From DATHVI01 sp035461385 (GTDB lineage Bacteria > Actinomycetota > Thermoleophilia > Solirubrobacterales > 70-9): a DNA stretch of 27,871 bases. The position numbers were made by a program, and so were the translations under genes. The stretch spans positions 1 through 27,871 of the forward strand of contig DATHVI010000157.1 in assembly GCA_035461385.1 (NCBI GenBank), in the 5' to 3' direction. Positions 14,435 to 21,634 of the stretch are shown in pieces. The stretch's first letter is position 1, and the number at the start of each line of letters is the position of its first letter. The notes beneath the pieces were generated by a model. The model did not search any database. It saw nothing but the letters and a program-made list of their open reading frames with translations, and was not told where the DNA came from.

Positions 14435-15711
14435 TCGCCGGCCCGGCCCGGAACCTGCTCCTCGTCGCCTACTTCTATCCCCCCTGCCGCGACACCGGCG
14501 CCCTGCGGCCGGCGGCGATGGCCACGTGGCTCCGCCGGCTCGGGCACCGGGTCACCGTGCTCACGACCTCGGCCTACGGCGAGGGCGCCGGCGACGCCGC
14601 CGAGCCCGTCGTCCGGACCGCCGACGCGCAGCGGTGGCGCGCCCGGCTCCGCGGCCGCCACCGGGTCGACGCGATGTTCGAGTCGGACACCTACTCCGGC
14701 CGCCCGCACCCGCTCAGCAGCGTCCTCGTCCCCGAGCCGCTCGTCGCCGCCTGGGCGCCGTTCGCGCGCTCGCGCGCCCTCCGCCTCCACCGTCGCGAGC
14801 GGTTCGACTGCGTGATCACCAGCTCACCGCCGGAGTCGGCGCACCTCGTCGGCCGGGCGCTCCGCCGCCGCGGCGTCGCGTGGGTGGCCGACGTCCGCGA
14901 CGGGTGGACCTTCGAGCCGCTGCGGCCGCCGTTCCCGACCACCGTCCAGCGGCGGCTCGACCGGGCGCTCGAGCGTCGCTGGCTCGGCGGCGCCGACGCG
15001 GTGGTCTGCGTCAGCCGGCCCGCCGCCGACGACCTTCGTGCCCGCGGGATCGCCGAGCCGCTGCTGATTCCGAACGGCTGGGATCCCGAGGCGCTGCCCG
15101 CTTCGGCGGCTGGCGGCGCCGAGCCGCCCGCGCCCGAGGTCCTCGACCCGGAGCGCGCCTCGCTCGTCTACACCGGCAGGTTCGGCAGCTTCGGCCGCGA
15201 CCCGCGCCCGCTCGTCGAGGCCCTCGCCGCGCTCGCGCGCTCCGACCCCGAGACCGCGGCGCGACTCGAGCTCGTCGTCGCGGGGCCGCTCACCCCCGAC
15301 GAGCGCGCCCTGCTCGCCACCGATGTCGCGCCGGCTCGGATCGCGATCGCCGGCAGTCTCGATCGCGCCGCGGCGCTGGCGCTCCAGCGCTCCGCCGACG
15401 CCCTCCTGCTCCTCGCCTCGCCGGCGCGCTCGCAGCTCCTCAACATCAAGCTGTTCGAGTATCTCGCGGCCGAGCGGCCGATCCTCGCCCTCGCCGGTGG
15501 CACCGAGGCCGGGCGGATCGTCGGCGAGCTCGGGGGGGAGGTCGTCCGCACCGATGATCGCGGGGCGATCCGCGGCGCGCTGAGCCGGCTTGCCGGCGGC
15601 GACCTGGCCGCCCCGTCGGCGGACGCGGTCAGGCCCTACACCTATCCCGCCCCGGCGGAGGGAATGGCCGCGGCGGTCGAGCGCGCGATCGCGACCGCGG
15701 CCGGCGAGTAG
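14431..15711 (+). CDS. Second GT4-like glycosyltransferase
   Basis: A 426-residue GT-B enzyme. The N-terminus shows LLLVAYFYPPCRDTGALRPAAMATWL, typical of WbuB-like GT4 enzymes, with SSPPESAHLVGRAL and WVADVRDGW in the first domain. The second domain has LLIPNGWDPEAL, LVYTGRFGSFGRDPRPL and LNIKLFEYLAAERPILAL, where the usual second glutamate of the GT4 motif lies in LFEYLA. ATG 14431 overlaps the previous stop; the frame is also open upstream but there it is antisense-like Arg-rich sequence. It is the last gene of the putative glycan operon; mutA starts 25 bases on with its own -10 box. Confidence 0.83.
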   Translation: MIAGPARNLLLVAYFYPPCRDTGALRPAAMATWLRRLGHRVTVLTTSAYGEGAGDAAEPVVRTADAQRWRARLRGRHRVDAMFESDTYSGRPHPLSSVLVPEPLVAAWAPFARSRALRLHRRERFDCVITSSPPESAHLVGRALRRRGVAWVADVRDGWTFEPLRPPFPTTVQRRLDRALERRWLGGADAVVCVSRPAADDLRARGIAEPLLIPNGWDPEALPASAAGGAEPPAPEVLDPERASLVYTGRFGSFGRDPRPLVEALAALARSDPETAARLELVVAGPLTPDERALLATDVAPARIAIAGSLDRAAALALQRSADALLLLASPARSQLLNIKLFEYLAAERPILALAGGTEAGRIVGELGGEVVRTDDRGAIRGALSRLAGGDLAAPSADAVRPYTYPAPAEGMAAAVERAIATAAGE

Positions 15712-15721
15712 GGGCCGCAAC

Positions 15722-15727
15722 TATCCT
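15722..15727 (+). promoter_or_regulatory. -10 box upstream of mutA
   Basis: TATCCT (TANNNT) lies nine bases before ATG 15737, so transcription would begin within about two bases of the start codon. A GAGG is present but only three bases from the ATG. Confidence 0.42.
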
Positions 15728-15736
15728 TCGAGGCGG

Positions 15737-17434
15737 ATGGCCACCCGCCAGACCGACGCAGAGCGCGCTGCAGCGCGCGAGGGCAGCGCCGACCCGGAGA
15801 CCGAGCGCGCGGTCACCGAGGACCTGAACCGCTACGTCGCCCCGGTCGTCGGCCCCGACGACGAGCGCGTCTTCACCGACTCGGGGATCGAGGTCGGCCG
15901 CCTGTATGACCGCGACGACGTCGCCCCCGGCCTCTCCGAGCGCCTCGGCGAGCCCGGTTCGTACCCCTACACGCGGGGCATCCACCCCGGGATGTACCGC
16001 GACCGGCTCTGGACGATGCGCCAGTACGCGGGCTACGCGACCGCCGAGGAGACCAACCGGCGCTACCGCTACCTGATCGAGCACGGCTCGACCGGCCTCT
16101 CGATGGCGTTCGACCTCCCGACCCAGCTCGGTCGCGACTCCGACGACCCCCTCTGCCTGGGCGAGGTCGGCCGGACCGGGGTCGCGATCGACACGATCGA
16201 GGACATGCGGATCTGCTTCGACCAGATCCCGCTCGACGGGGTCTCGACCTCGATGACGATCAACGCCCCGGCGGCGATCCTGCTGCTGCTCTACGAGCTC
16301 GTCGGCGCCGAGCAGGGCGTCGAGGCGGAGAGGCTGCGGGGCACGGTCCAAAACGACGTCCTCAAGGAGTACGTCGCGCGCGGCAACTACATCTACCCGC
16401 CCGAGCCGACGATGCGGCTGACGACCGACATCTTCGAGTACTGCCGCGAGAACGTCCCGCAGTGGAACACGATCTCGATCTCCGGCTACCACATCCGCGA
16501 GAAGGGCTGCTCGGCGGTCCAGGAGGTGGCGTTCACGCTCTCGAACGCGATCGCCTACGTCGAGGCGGCGCTCGCGCGGGGGCTCGAGATCGACGAGTTC
16601 GCGCCCCGGCTGGCGTTCTTCTTCAACTGCCACAACAACGTCTTCCAGGAGATCGCCAAGTTCCGCGCCGTCCGCCGGATGTGGGCGCGGATCGTCAACG
16701 AGCGGTTCGGGGCGACCGACGAGCGATCGACGAAGATCCGCTTCCACACCCAGACCGGCGGGGTGACGCTCCAGGCCCAGCAGCCGGAAGTGAACATCGT
16801 CCGCGTCGCGCTCCAGGGCTTCGCCGCCGTCTGCGGCGGCACCCAGTCGCTGCACACGAACGGGTTCGACGAGGCGCTGGCGCTCCCGAGCGAGCGCTCG
16901 GCGAGGATCGCGCTGCGAACCCAGCAGGTGATCGCCCACGAGTCGGGGGCCGCCGACACCGTCGACCCGTTCGCGGGCTCGTACTTCGTCGAGTCGCTGA
17001 CCGACGAGATCGAGCAGCGGGCATGGGAGCTGATCGACAAGGTCTCCGCGCTCGGGGGGTCGGTCGAGGCGCTGGACTTCATCCAGCGCGAGATCGAGGA
17101 GTCGGCGCTCTCCTACCACGAGCGCTACCGCTCGGGCCAGGACGTCGTCGTCGGGGTCAACAGGTACGTCACCGACACCGTCGACGACGTCGACATCCTC
17201 AAGGTCGACCCGGAGTCGGAGCGGCGCCAGCTCGACCGGCTGGCGAAGTTCAAGCAGGCGCGCGACCAGGCCGCCGTCGATTCGAGGCTCGACGCGCTTC
17301 GCGACGTCGCCCGGGGCGAGGGCAACCTGCTTCATCCGATCAAGGACGCGCTGCGCGACGGAGCGTCGATCGGCGAGGTCTGCGGAGCGATGCGGGATGT
17401 CTTCGGCGAGTACCGTGGCGGCGCCTTCTTCTGA
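15737..17434 (+). CDS. mutA: Methylmalonyl-CoA mutase large (catalytic) subunit
   Basis: A 565-residue TIM-barrel subunit of a B12-dependent acyl-CoA mutase that interconverts methylmalonyl-CoA and succinyl-CoA. Family blocks are PYTRGIHPGMY, WTMRQYAGYATAEETN, GLSMAFDLPTQLG and SISGYHIREKG. Tyr97 (in RQYAG), Arg215 (in VARGNYIYPP) and His252 match Tyr89, Arg207 and His244 of the Propionibacterium enzyme. Isobutyryl-CoA mutases have Phe and Gln at the first two, so a carboxylated substrate is favoured (ethylmalonyl-CoA mutase not excluded). The C-terminal B12-binding domain is absent, so a separate small subunit is required and is not in this window. pccB downstream supplies methylmalonyl-CoA. 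Confidence 0.9.
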   Translation: MATRQTDAERAAAREGSADPETERAVTEDLNRYVAPVVGPDDERVFTDSGIEVGRLYDRDDVAPGLSERLGEPGSYPYTRGIHPGMYRDRLWTMRQYAGYATAEETNRRYRYLIEHGSTGLSMAFDLPTQLGRDSDDPLCLGEVGRTGVAIDTIEDMRICFDQIPLDGVSTSMTINAPAAILLLLYELVGAEQGVEAERLRGTVQNDVLKEYVARGNYIYPPEPTMRLTTDIFEYCRENVPQWNTISISGYHIREKGCSAVQEVAFTLSNAIAYVEAALARGLEIDEFAPRLAFFFNCHNNVFQEIAKFRAVRRMWARIVNERFGATDERSTKIRFHTQTGGVTLQAQQPEVNIVRVALQGFAAVCGGTQSLHTNGFDEALALPSERSARIALRTQQVIAHESGAADTVDPFAGSYFVESLTDEIEQRAWELIDKVSALGGSVEALDFIQREIEESALSYHERYRSGQDVVVGVNRYVTDTVDDVDILKVDPESERRQLDRLAKFKQARDQAAVDSRLDALRDVARGEGNLLHPIKDALRDGASIGEVCGAMRDVFGEYRGGAFF

Positions 17435-17496
17435 TCGTCCTGCAAGCGACGATTCGACCGCAGGAATGGTCGGCGCTTGGGCGAAGGCCGGGGCCG

Positions 17497-17844
17497 ATGG
17501 AATCGCAGACCAAGCGGACCGTGGTCAAGTCGCCGCCGGAGCTGTGGGAGGTCGCGTCCGACGTCGCCCGGATGGAGGCGTGGATGGCGGGACTGGTCGG
17601 CTCGCGGCAGCCGATCCCGGTCGAGGTCACCGACACCGACTACGAGCGGATCGTCGCCTGGCGGTCGACCGACCCGCGCGCCTACGCGCGGATCGCGATC
17701 GAGCTCTCCGACAGCGGGTTCGGGACCGCGGTGAGGATCACCGCCCAGCACTCTCACCCCGACCCAGCCGATGCCCTCGCCGCCCTGGAGAGCCTCCTCG
17801 ATGAGCTCGCCGCCCCCGAGCGTCGGCCCTTCAGCGCTGCCTGA
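17497..17844 (+). CDS. Small SRPBCC-like protein, unknown function
   Basis: A 115-residue protein from ATG 17497. KRTVVKSPPELWEVASD with a following helix and VEVTDTDYERIVAWRS, then RIAIELSDSGFGTAVRITAQ, resembles the strand-helix-strand pattern of short SRPBCC/polyketide-cyclase-like folds, but the match is general. The C-terminal LAALESLLDELAAPERRPF is a likely helix. No catalytic residue set is evident. An AAGG about nine bases upstream is a weak ribosome site. The next gene starts inside its 3' end, so the two are coupled. Position between mutA and pccB suggests, without proving, a link to acyl-CoA metabolism. Confidence 0.68.
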   Translation: MESQTKRTVVKSPPELWEVASDVARMEAWMAGLVGSRQPIPVEVTDTDYERIVAWRSTDPRAYARIAIELSDSGFGTAVRITAQHSHPDPADALAALESLLDELAAPERRPFSAA

Positions 17845-18469
17845 CGGTCCCGGGACCGGGGCCCTGGCCGGGGGCGGAAGCAGCCTCGCGTGGCTCGCCC
17901 GCTCGCGCGGCGGGCCGCTGATCGACGCCCTCGAAGAGCACCTGCCGGGCGCCCTCGACCATGCCAACGGCAGCGGCGCCTACGCGTTCGCCTGCGCGAT
18001 CGAGCTCGGCTGCGACCGCGAGCGCGCCGAGCTCACCCGGGAGGTCGCGCGCCTGCACGACATCGGCCTGATCTACGTCCCGCGCGAGCTCGCCGAGGGC
18101 GACCGTGACGCGCTCGCCGATGACGAGCGCGCCGAGCTCGACGCACACCACGAGGCGGGATTCCGGCTCGCTCGCGGCGCCGGGGTCCCCGACCGGGTCT
18201 GCGAGGCGATCCTCAAGGCCCGCGAGCGCTTCGACGGCGCGGGCCCTGAGGGCACCGGGGGCGACGCGATCCCGCTCGAGGCCCGGATCGCGCGCGCAGC
18301 GTGCGCCTGCCACCTGGCGCTGTCGGCGAAGCCGAGCGAGGAGCGAAGCGGCGACCGCCGCGTCGCGGCGATCGCCGATCTCCGAGCCCGCGCGGGCGGT
18401 GAGCTCGACCCCCGCATCGTCGACGCGCTGGTCGCGGTCCTCGAGCGAGTCGCGGCGCCCGGCACCTAG
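17801..18469 (+). CDS. Degenerate HD-GYP-like protein
   Basis: A 222-residue protein whose core (about 50-175) follows the HD-GYP phosphodiesterase pattern: His54 at the start of the first helix, the HD pair His86-Asp87 in ARLHDIGLIYVP, His116/His117 in LDAHHEAGF, then ERFDGAG and AIPLEARIARAACA. The HHExxxGYP segment is altered: the HHE histidines are replaced (ARE at 140-142) and the Tyr of GYP is missing (GAGP). Two metal ligands are therefore lost, and normal cyclic-di-GMP hydrolysis is unlikely. It may bind rather than cleave a nucleotide, or act on something else. The start overlaps the preceding gene by 44 bases, and the N-terminal 30 residues are low complexity. Confidence 0.72.
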   Translation: MSSPPPSVGPSALPDGPGTGALAGGGSSLAWLARSRGGPLIDALEEHLPGALDHANGSGAYAFACAIELGCDRERAELTREVARLHDIGLIYVPRELAEGDRDALADDERAELDAHHEAGFRLARGAGVPDRVCEAILKARERFDGAGPEGTGGDAIPLEARIARAACACHLALSAKPSEERSGDRRVAAIADLRARAGGELDPRIVDALVAVLERVAAPGT

Positions 18470-18565
18470 AGCTCGTCCTCGAACAGGACCGACGACCGGG
18501 TTTCCCGCCCTGGGCCGAATCGCCGCCGCAATCGCCGTCGCCGGAGGTCGCGGCCGGCCCGGGCA

Positions 18566-18571
18566 TAGAAT
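18566..18571 (+). promoter_or_regulatory. -10 box for a near-leaderless pccB transcript
   Basis: TAGAAT (TANNNT) lies nine bases before the GTG start at 18581, with no Shine-Dalgarno between them. Confidence 0.48.
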
Positions 18572-18580
18572 CAGGCGCCG

Positions 18581-20149
18581 GTGCGCCGGAAGTTTCCCGA
18601 GACCCACGAGGAGAAGCTCGCCCAGCTTCGCGAGCTGCGCGAGCAGGCGCTCCACTCGGCGTCGGCCGAGGCGGTGGAGAAGCAGCACGCGAAGGGGAAG
18701 CTGACCGCGCGCGAGCGGATCGAGAAGCTGCTCGACGACGGCTCGTTCGAGGAGCTCGACACGTTCGTCCGCCACCGCACCCACGACTTCGAGATGGACA
18801 AGCGCCGCCCGTGGGGGGACGCGGTCGTCACCGGTTACGGGACGATCGACGGCAGGACGGTATTCGTCTTCTCGCAGGACTTCACCGTCTTCGGCGGCTC
18901 GCTCGGCGAGGTGATGGCGGAGAAGATGTGCAAGGTGATGGACCTCGCCGCCAAGGTCGGGGCGCCGGTGATCGGGATCAACGACTCCGGCGGAGCCCGG
19001 ATCCAGGAGGGAGTCGTCTCGCTCGGCGCCTACGGGGACGTCTTCGTCCGCAACGTTCAGTGCTCGGGGGTGATCCCCCAGATCAGCCTGATCATGGGGC
19101 CGTGCGCCGGCGGCGCGGTCTACTCGCCGGCGATGACCGACTTCATCTTCATGGTCAAGGAGACCTCGCACATGTTCATCACCGGCCCCGAGGTGATCAA
19201 GACGGTGACCGGCGAGGAGGTCGGGTTCGAGGAGCTCGGCGGGGCGATGAGCCACAACTCGAAGTCGGGCGTCGCCCACTTCGCGGCCGACGACGAGGAG
19301 CAGTGCCTCGCCGACGTCCGCTACCTGATCAGCTTCCTGCCGCTCAACAACCTCGAGCTGCCGCCGCGAGTCGAGCCCTACGACGACCCCGGGCGGATCG
19401 AGACCGCGCTCGACGAGATCGTCCCCGACGACCCGTCGAAGCCCTACGACATGCGCGACGTGATCGCGCTCGTCGTCGACGACGGCGACTTCTTCGAGGT
19501 CCACGAGCACTTCGCGCAGAACATCGTCTGCGGCTTCGCGCGCCTCGACGGGTTCCCGGTCGGGATCGTCGGCAACCAGCCCCGCCACCTCGCCGGCGTC
19601 CTCGACATCGCCTCCTCCGAGAAGGCGGCGCGGTTCGTGCGCACCTGCGACGCGTTCAACATCCCGCTGGTCACGTTCACCGACGTCCCCGGCTTCCTGC
19701 CCGGCACCTCGCAGGAGTGGGGCGGGATCATCCGCCACGGGGCGAAGTTGCTCTACGCGTTCACCGAGGCGACGGTGCCGAAGCTGACCGTCGTCACCCG
19801 CAAGGCATACGGCGGCGCCTACGACGTCATGAACTCGAAGCACATGCTCGCCGACTTCAACTTCGCGTGGCCGACCGCCGAGGTCGCGGTGATGGGGCCC
19901 GAGGGAGCGGTGAACATCATCTACCGGCGCGACATCGCCAACTCGCCGACCCCGGACGAGCGCCGCCAGAAGCTGATCACCGACTACAAGGCCCACTTCG
20001 CCAACCCCTACGCGGCGGCCGAGCGCGGCTACATCGACGACGTCATCGTTCCCCACGAGACCCGCCCGAAGCTGATCCGCGCGCTGCGCACCCTGCAGAC
20101 GAAGCGCGTAGAGCAGCCGAAGCGCAAGCACGGCAACATCCCGTTGTAG
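18581..20149 (+). CDS. pccB: Propionyl-CoA carboxylase beta subunit (carboxyltransferase)
   Basis: A 522-residue crotonase-fold carboxyltransferase that transfers carboxyl from biotin to propionyl-CoA to form methylmalonyl-CoA. The two oxyanion-hole regions are present: INDSGGARIQEG (about 133-143) and, in the second half, RKAYGGAYDVMNSK. GPCAGGAVYSP is a further family block. Asp415 in GGAYDVM sits where Streptomyces PccB has the Asp reported to favour propionyl-CoA over acetyl-CoA; this is position matching from memory. A biotinylated alpha subunit is needed and not present here. An epsilon-like subunit lies 2.5 kb downstream. Together with mutA it belongs to the propionate-to-succinyl-CoA route. 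Two hairpins follow. Confidence 0.92.
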   Translation: MRRKFPETHEEKLAQLRELREQALHSASAEAVEKQHAKGKLTARERIEKLLDDGSFEELDTFVRHRTHDFEMDKRRPWGDAVVTGYGTIDGRTVFVFSQDFTVFGGSLGEVMAEKMCKVMDLAAKVGAPVIGINDSGGARIQEGVVSLGAYGDVFVRNVQCSGVIPQISLIMGPCAGGAVYSPAMTDFIFMVKETSHMFITGPEVIKTVTGEEVGFEELGGAMSHNSKSGVAHFAADDEEQCLADVRYLISFLPLNNLELPPRVEPYDDPGRIETALDEIVPDDPSKPYDMRDVIALVVDDGDFFEVHEHFAQNIVCGFARLDGFPVGIVGNQPRHLAGVLDIASSEKAARFVRTCDAFNIPLVTFTDVPGFLPGTSQEWGGIIRHGAKLLYAFTEATVPKLTVVTRKAYGGAYDVMNSKHMLADFNFAWPTAEVAVMGPEGAVNIIYRRDIANSPTPDERRQKLITDYKAHFANPYAAAERGYIDDVIVPHETRPKLIRALRTLQTKRVEQPKRKHGNIPL

Positions 20150-20190
20150 AACAACTCCGACGCCTCCTCCGCTCCCGCCTTTAATACCTG

Positions 20191-20211
20191 GTCCGCGGCT
20201 ACGCCGCGGAC
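20191..20211 (+). terminator. Terminator hairpin after pccB
   Basis: GTCCGCGGC (20191-20199) pairs perfectly with GCCGCGGAC (20203-20211) across TAC, followed by ATTTG, 42 bases after the stop. A second hairpin, GGCTT/AAGCC, lies at 20244-20259. Confidence 0.7.
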
Positions 20212-20317
20212 ATTTGATGCTGCTCCCGCGTCCGGGGGCGTCGGGCTTGGGCTCAAGCCGCCGGCACTCAGCGGACTCGCGGTCACCGCGACTTCGTCGC
20301 TAGCCCGGGCGAGGTCG

Positions 20318-20814
20318 CTAGCTGCTCACGTCCAGCAGGTCGACGACGAAGACCAATGTCTCGTTCGGGCCGATCGGGCCGGAGCCCTGGCGGCCGTAGG
20401 CCTTGTCGGGCGGGATCACGAGCTGGCGGCGGCCGCCGACGCGCATCCCCGCGACCCCCTCGTCCCAGCCCGGGATCACCTTGCCGGCTCCGAGCTGGAA
20501 GGCGAACGGCTCGCCGCGGTCCCAGGGGGCGTCGAACTCGCTGCCGTCGGAGTGCAGGGCGCCGACGTAGTGGACGCTGACGAGGTCGCCGGGGGCTCGG
20601 CCTCCGGCCCGTCGCCCTCGGTGATGTCGGTGATCTCGAGCTCGTCGGGCGCCTTGCCGCCGGGAACCTCGACCTCCGGCTTGGTCGGCCCGGCGGCGGC
20701 CTCCGCTTCGATCGTCGTCTCCGATCAGCCGTCCGGCTCTCCGTCGTCATCCCCGCCGCAGGCGGCCAGGGCGAGACCGAGGAGGAGGGCGATCAGGGCT
20801 GCGGTCGGGCGCAT
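20318..20814 (-). pseudogene. FKBP-type peptidyl-prolyl isomerase lipoprotein, broken
   Basis: The minus strand from ATG 20814 encodes a lipoprotein signal (ALIALLLGLALAACGG, lipobox Cys19). It then hits TGA at 20727-20725 (codon 30). The same frame continues past it as a typical linker (KPEVEVPGGKAPDELEI, TEGDGPEAEP) and then shifts at a C5 run (plus-strand G5, 20591-20595). The FKBP domain continues in another frame: GDLVSVHYVGALHSDG, FDAPWDRGEPFAFQLGAGK, VIPGWDEGVAGMRVGGRRQ and LVFVVDLLDV, ending at TAG 20318. With repairs it would be a secreted folding helper of about 165 residues. Two independent lesions indicate a pseudogene, but sequencing errors could mimic both, especially the homopolymer one. 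Confidence 0.75.
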
Positions 20815-20878
20815 CGAGGACGGCAGGTTAGTGACTGGCGGCGGTCCGAGTCGATGAGTAGATATCGCGATTAACGGG

Positions 20879-20884
20879 TACATC
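20879..20884 (+). promoter_or_regulatory. Weak -10-like box before the membrane-protein gene
   Basis: TACATC lies exactly seven bases before ATG 20892, the same spacing as other leaderless-type starts here, but its last base departs from TANNNT. Confidence 0.3.
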
Positions 20885-20891
20885 TGCCGCG

Positions 20892-21599
20892 ATGCAAGCT
20901 CGGATGAGCCTGGCGGGGGCGCTTGCGGTGCTCGGCGCCGTGGCGCTGCTCGTCGGTCTCTCGCTCGACTGGTACGACCCCGAGATCAGCGCCTGGACCG
21001 CGTTCGAGATCATCGACCTCCTGCTTGCGGCGATCGCCGTCGGGGTGGTGGCGGTGGCGCTCGGCCGGTCGCCCGCACGGCCCGGGCTCGAACGCGCCGC
21101 CGGCTGGCTCCCGGCGGCGGCGCTGGCTGCGATCGTCCTCGTCCTCGTCTCGATCGTCAACCCGCCGCCGGCCGCGATCGACCGCTCGGTCGAGGTCGGC
21201 GCCTGGGTGTCGCTAGCGGGCGCGGCGCTGCTGGTGATCGCGGCCGTCCTCGCCACGACCGAGGTCTCGATCGTCGTCGCGATGCGGCCGCGAACGCGCC
21301 GGCGGGGGCGCGAGCGGGCGACGGAGGCGAGCGGCATCGCCGCGGAGGAGGGGGGCTGGCAGCCGGTCGAGGAGCCGATCGAGCCGGTCGACGAGCCAAT
21401 CGACCGGGTCGAGGAGCCGATCGAGCCGATCGAGGAGCCGCCGCTGCGCGACCAGCCGACCGAAGAGAGCGCGATCCTCGGCGAGGAGCCCTTCGACGAG
21501 GTCGTCGGCCCGGCCGAGGCCGAGCCGGCCGAGGCGGCCGACTCCGACGGCGCCGAAAACACCGAGACCCGGCCGCTACCGCCCCGCCGGGAGGACTGA
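20892..21599 (+). CDS. Four-helix membrane protein with acidic repeat tail
   Basis: A 235-residue protein of no recognised family. Four hydrophobic segments are visible (about 7-25, 37-58, 72-90 and 104-122), the first followed by LDWYDPEISAWTAFEIID. The basic MRPRTRRRGRER after the last helix predicts a cytoplasmic C-terminus. That tail of about 100 residues is acidic and Pro-rich, with a heptad-like repeat (VEEPIEP, VDEPIDR, VEEPIEP, IEEP; about 159-183). It is probably disordered and could be a protein-interaction tail. Translation likely starts at ATG 20892 without a leader. The neighbours (FKBP remnant, cyclodeaminase) do not suggest a role. Confidence 0.72.
   Translation: MQARMSLAGALAVLGAVALLVGLSLDWYDPEISAWTAFEIIDLLLAAIAVGVVAVALGRSPARPGLERAAGWLPAAALAAIVLVLVSIVNPPPAAIDRSVEVGAWVSLAGAALLVIAAVLATTEVSIVVAMRPRTRRRGRERATEASGIAAEEGGWQPVEEPIEPVDEPIDRVEEPIEPIEEPPLRDQPTEESAILGEEPFDEVVGPAEAEPAEAADSDGAENTETRPLPPRRED
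21366..21440 (+). repeat. In-frame repeats encoding the acidic tail
   Basis: About three and a half imperfect 21-bp units of the type GTCGAGGAGCCGATCGAGCCG lie in tandem and encode seven-residue VEEPIEP-like units. The units differ at several bases, so this is not a very recent expansion. Confidence 0.7.
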
Positions 21600-21634
21600 G
21601 CGCGTCGCAGCCGCCCCCGGCCTCCGGTGCCGGG

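Noticed and set aside
20283..20750. Arg/Pro-rich open frame over the FKBP region
   Set aside because: It is a shadow in another frame; the FKBP signal peptide, linker and isomerase motifs are found in the other two minus-strand frames.
21366..21440. Short tandem repeats as a possible CRISPR array
   Set aside because: The units are contiguous with no spacers, in frame, and encode a coherent acidic peptide repeat within a membrane protein.
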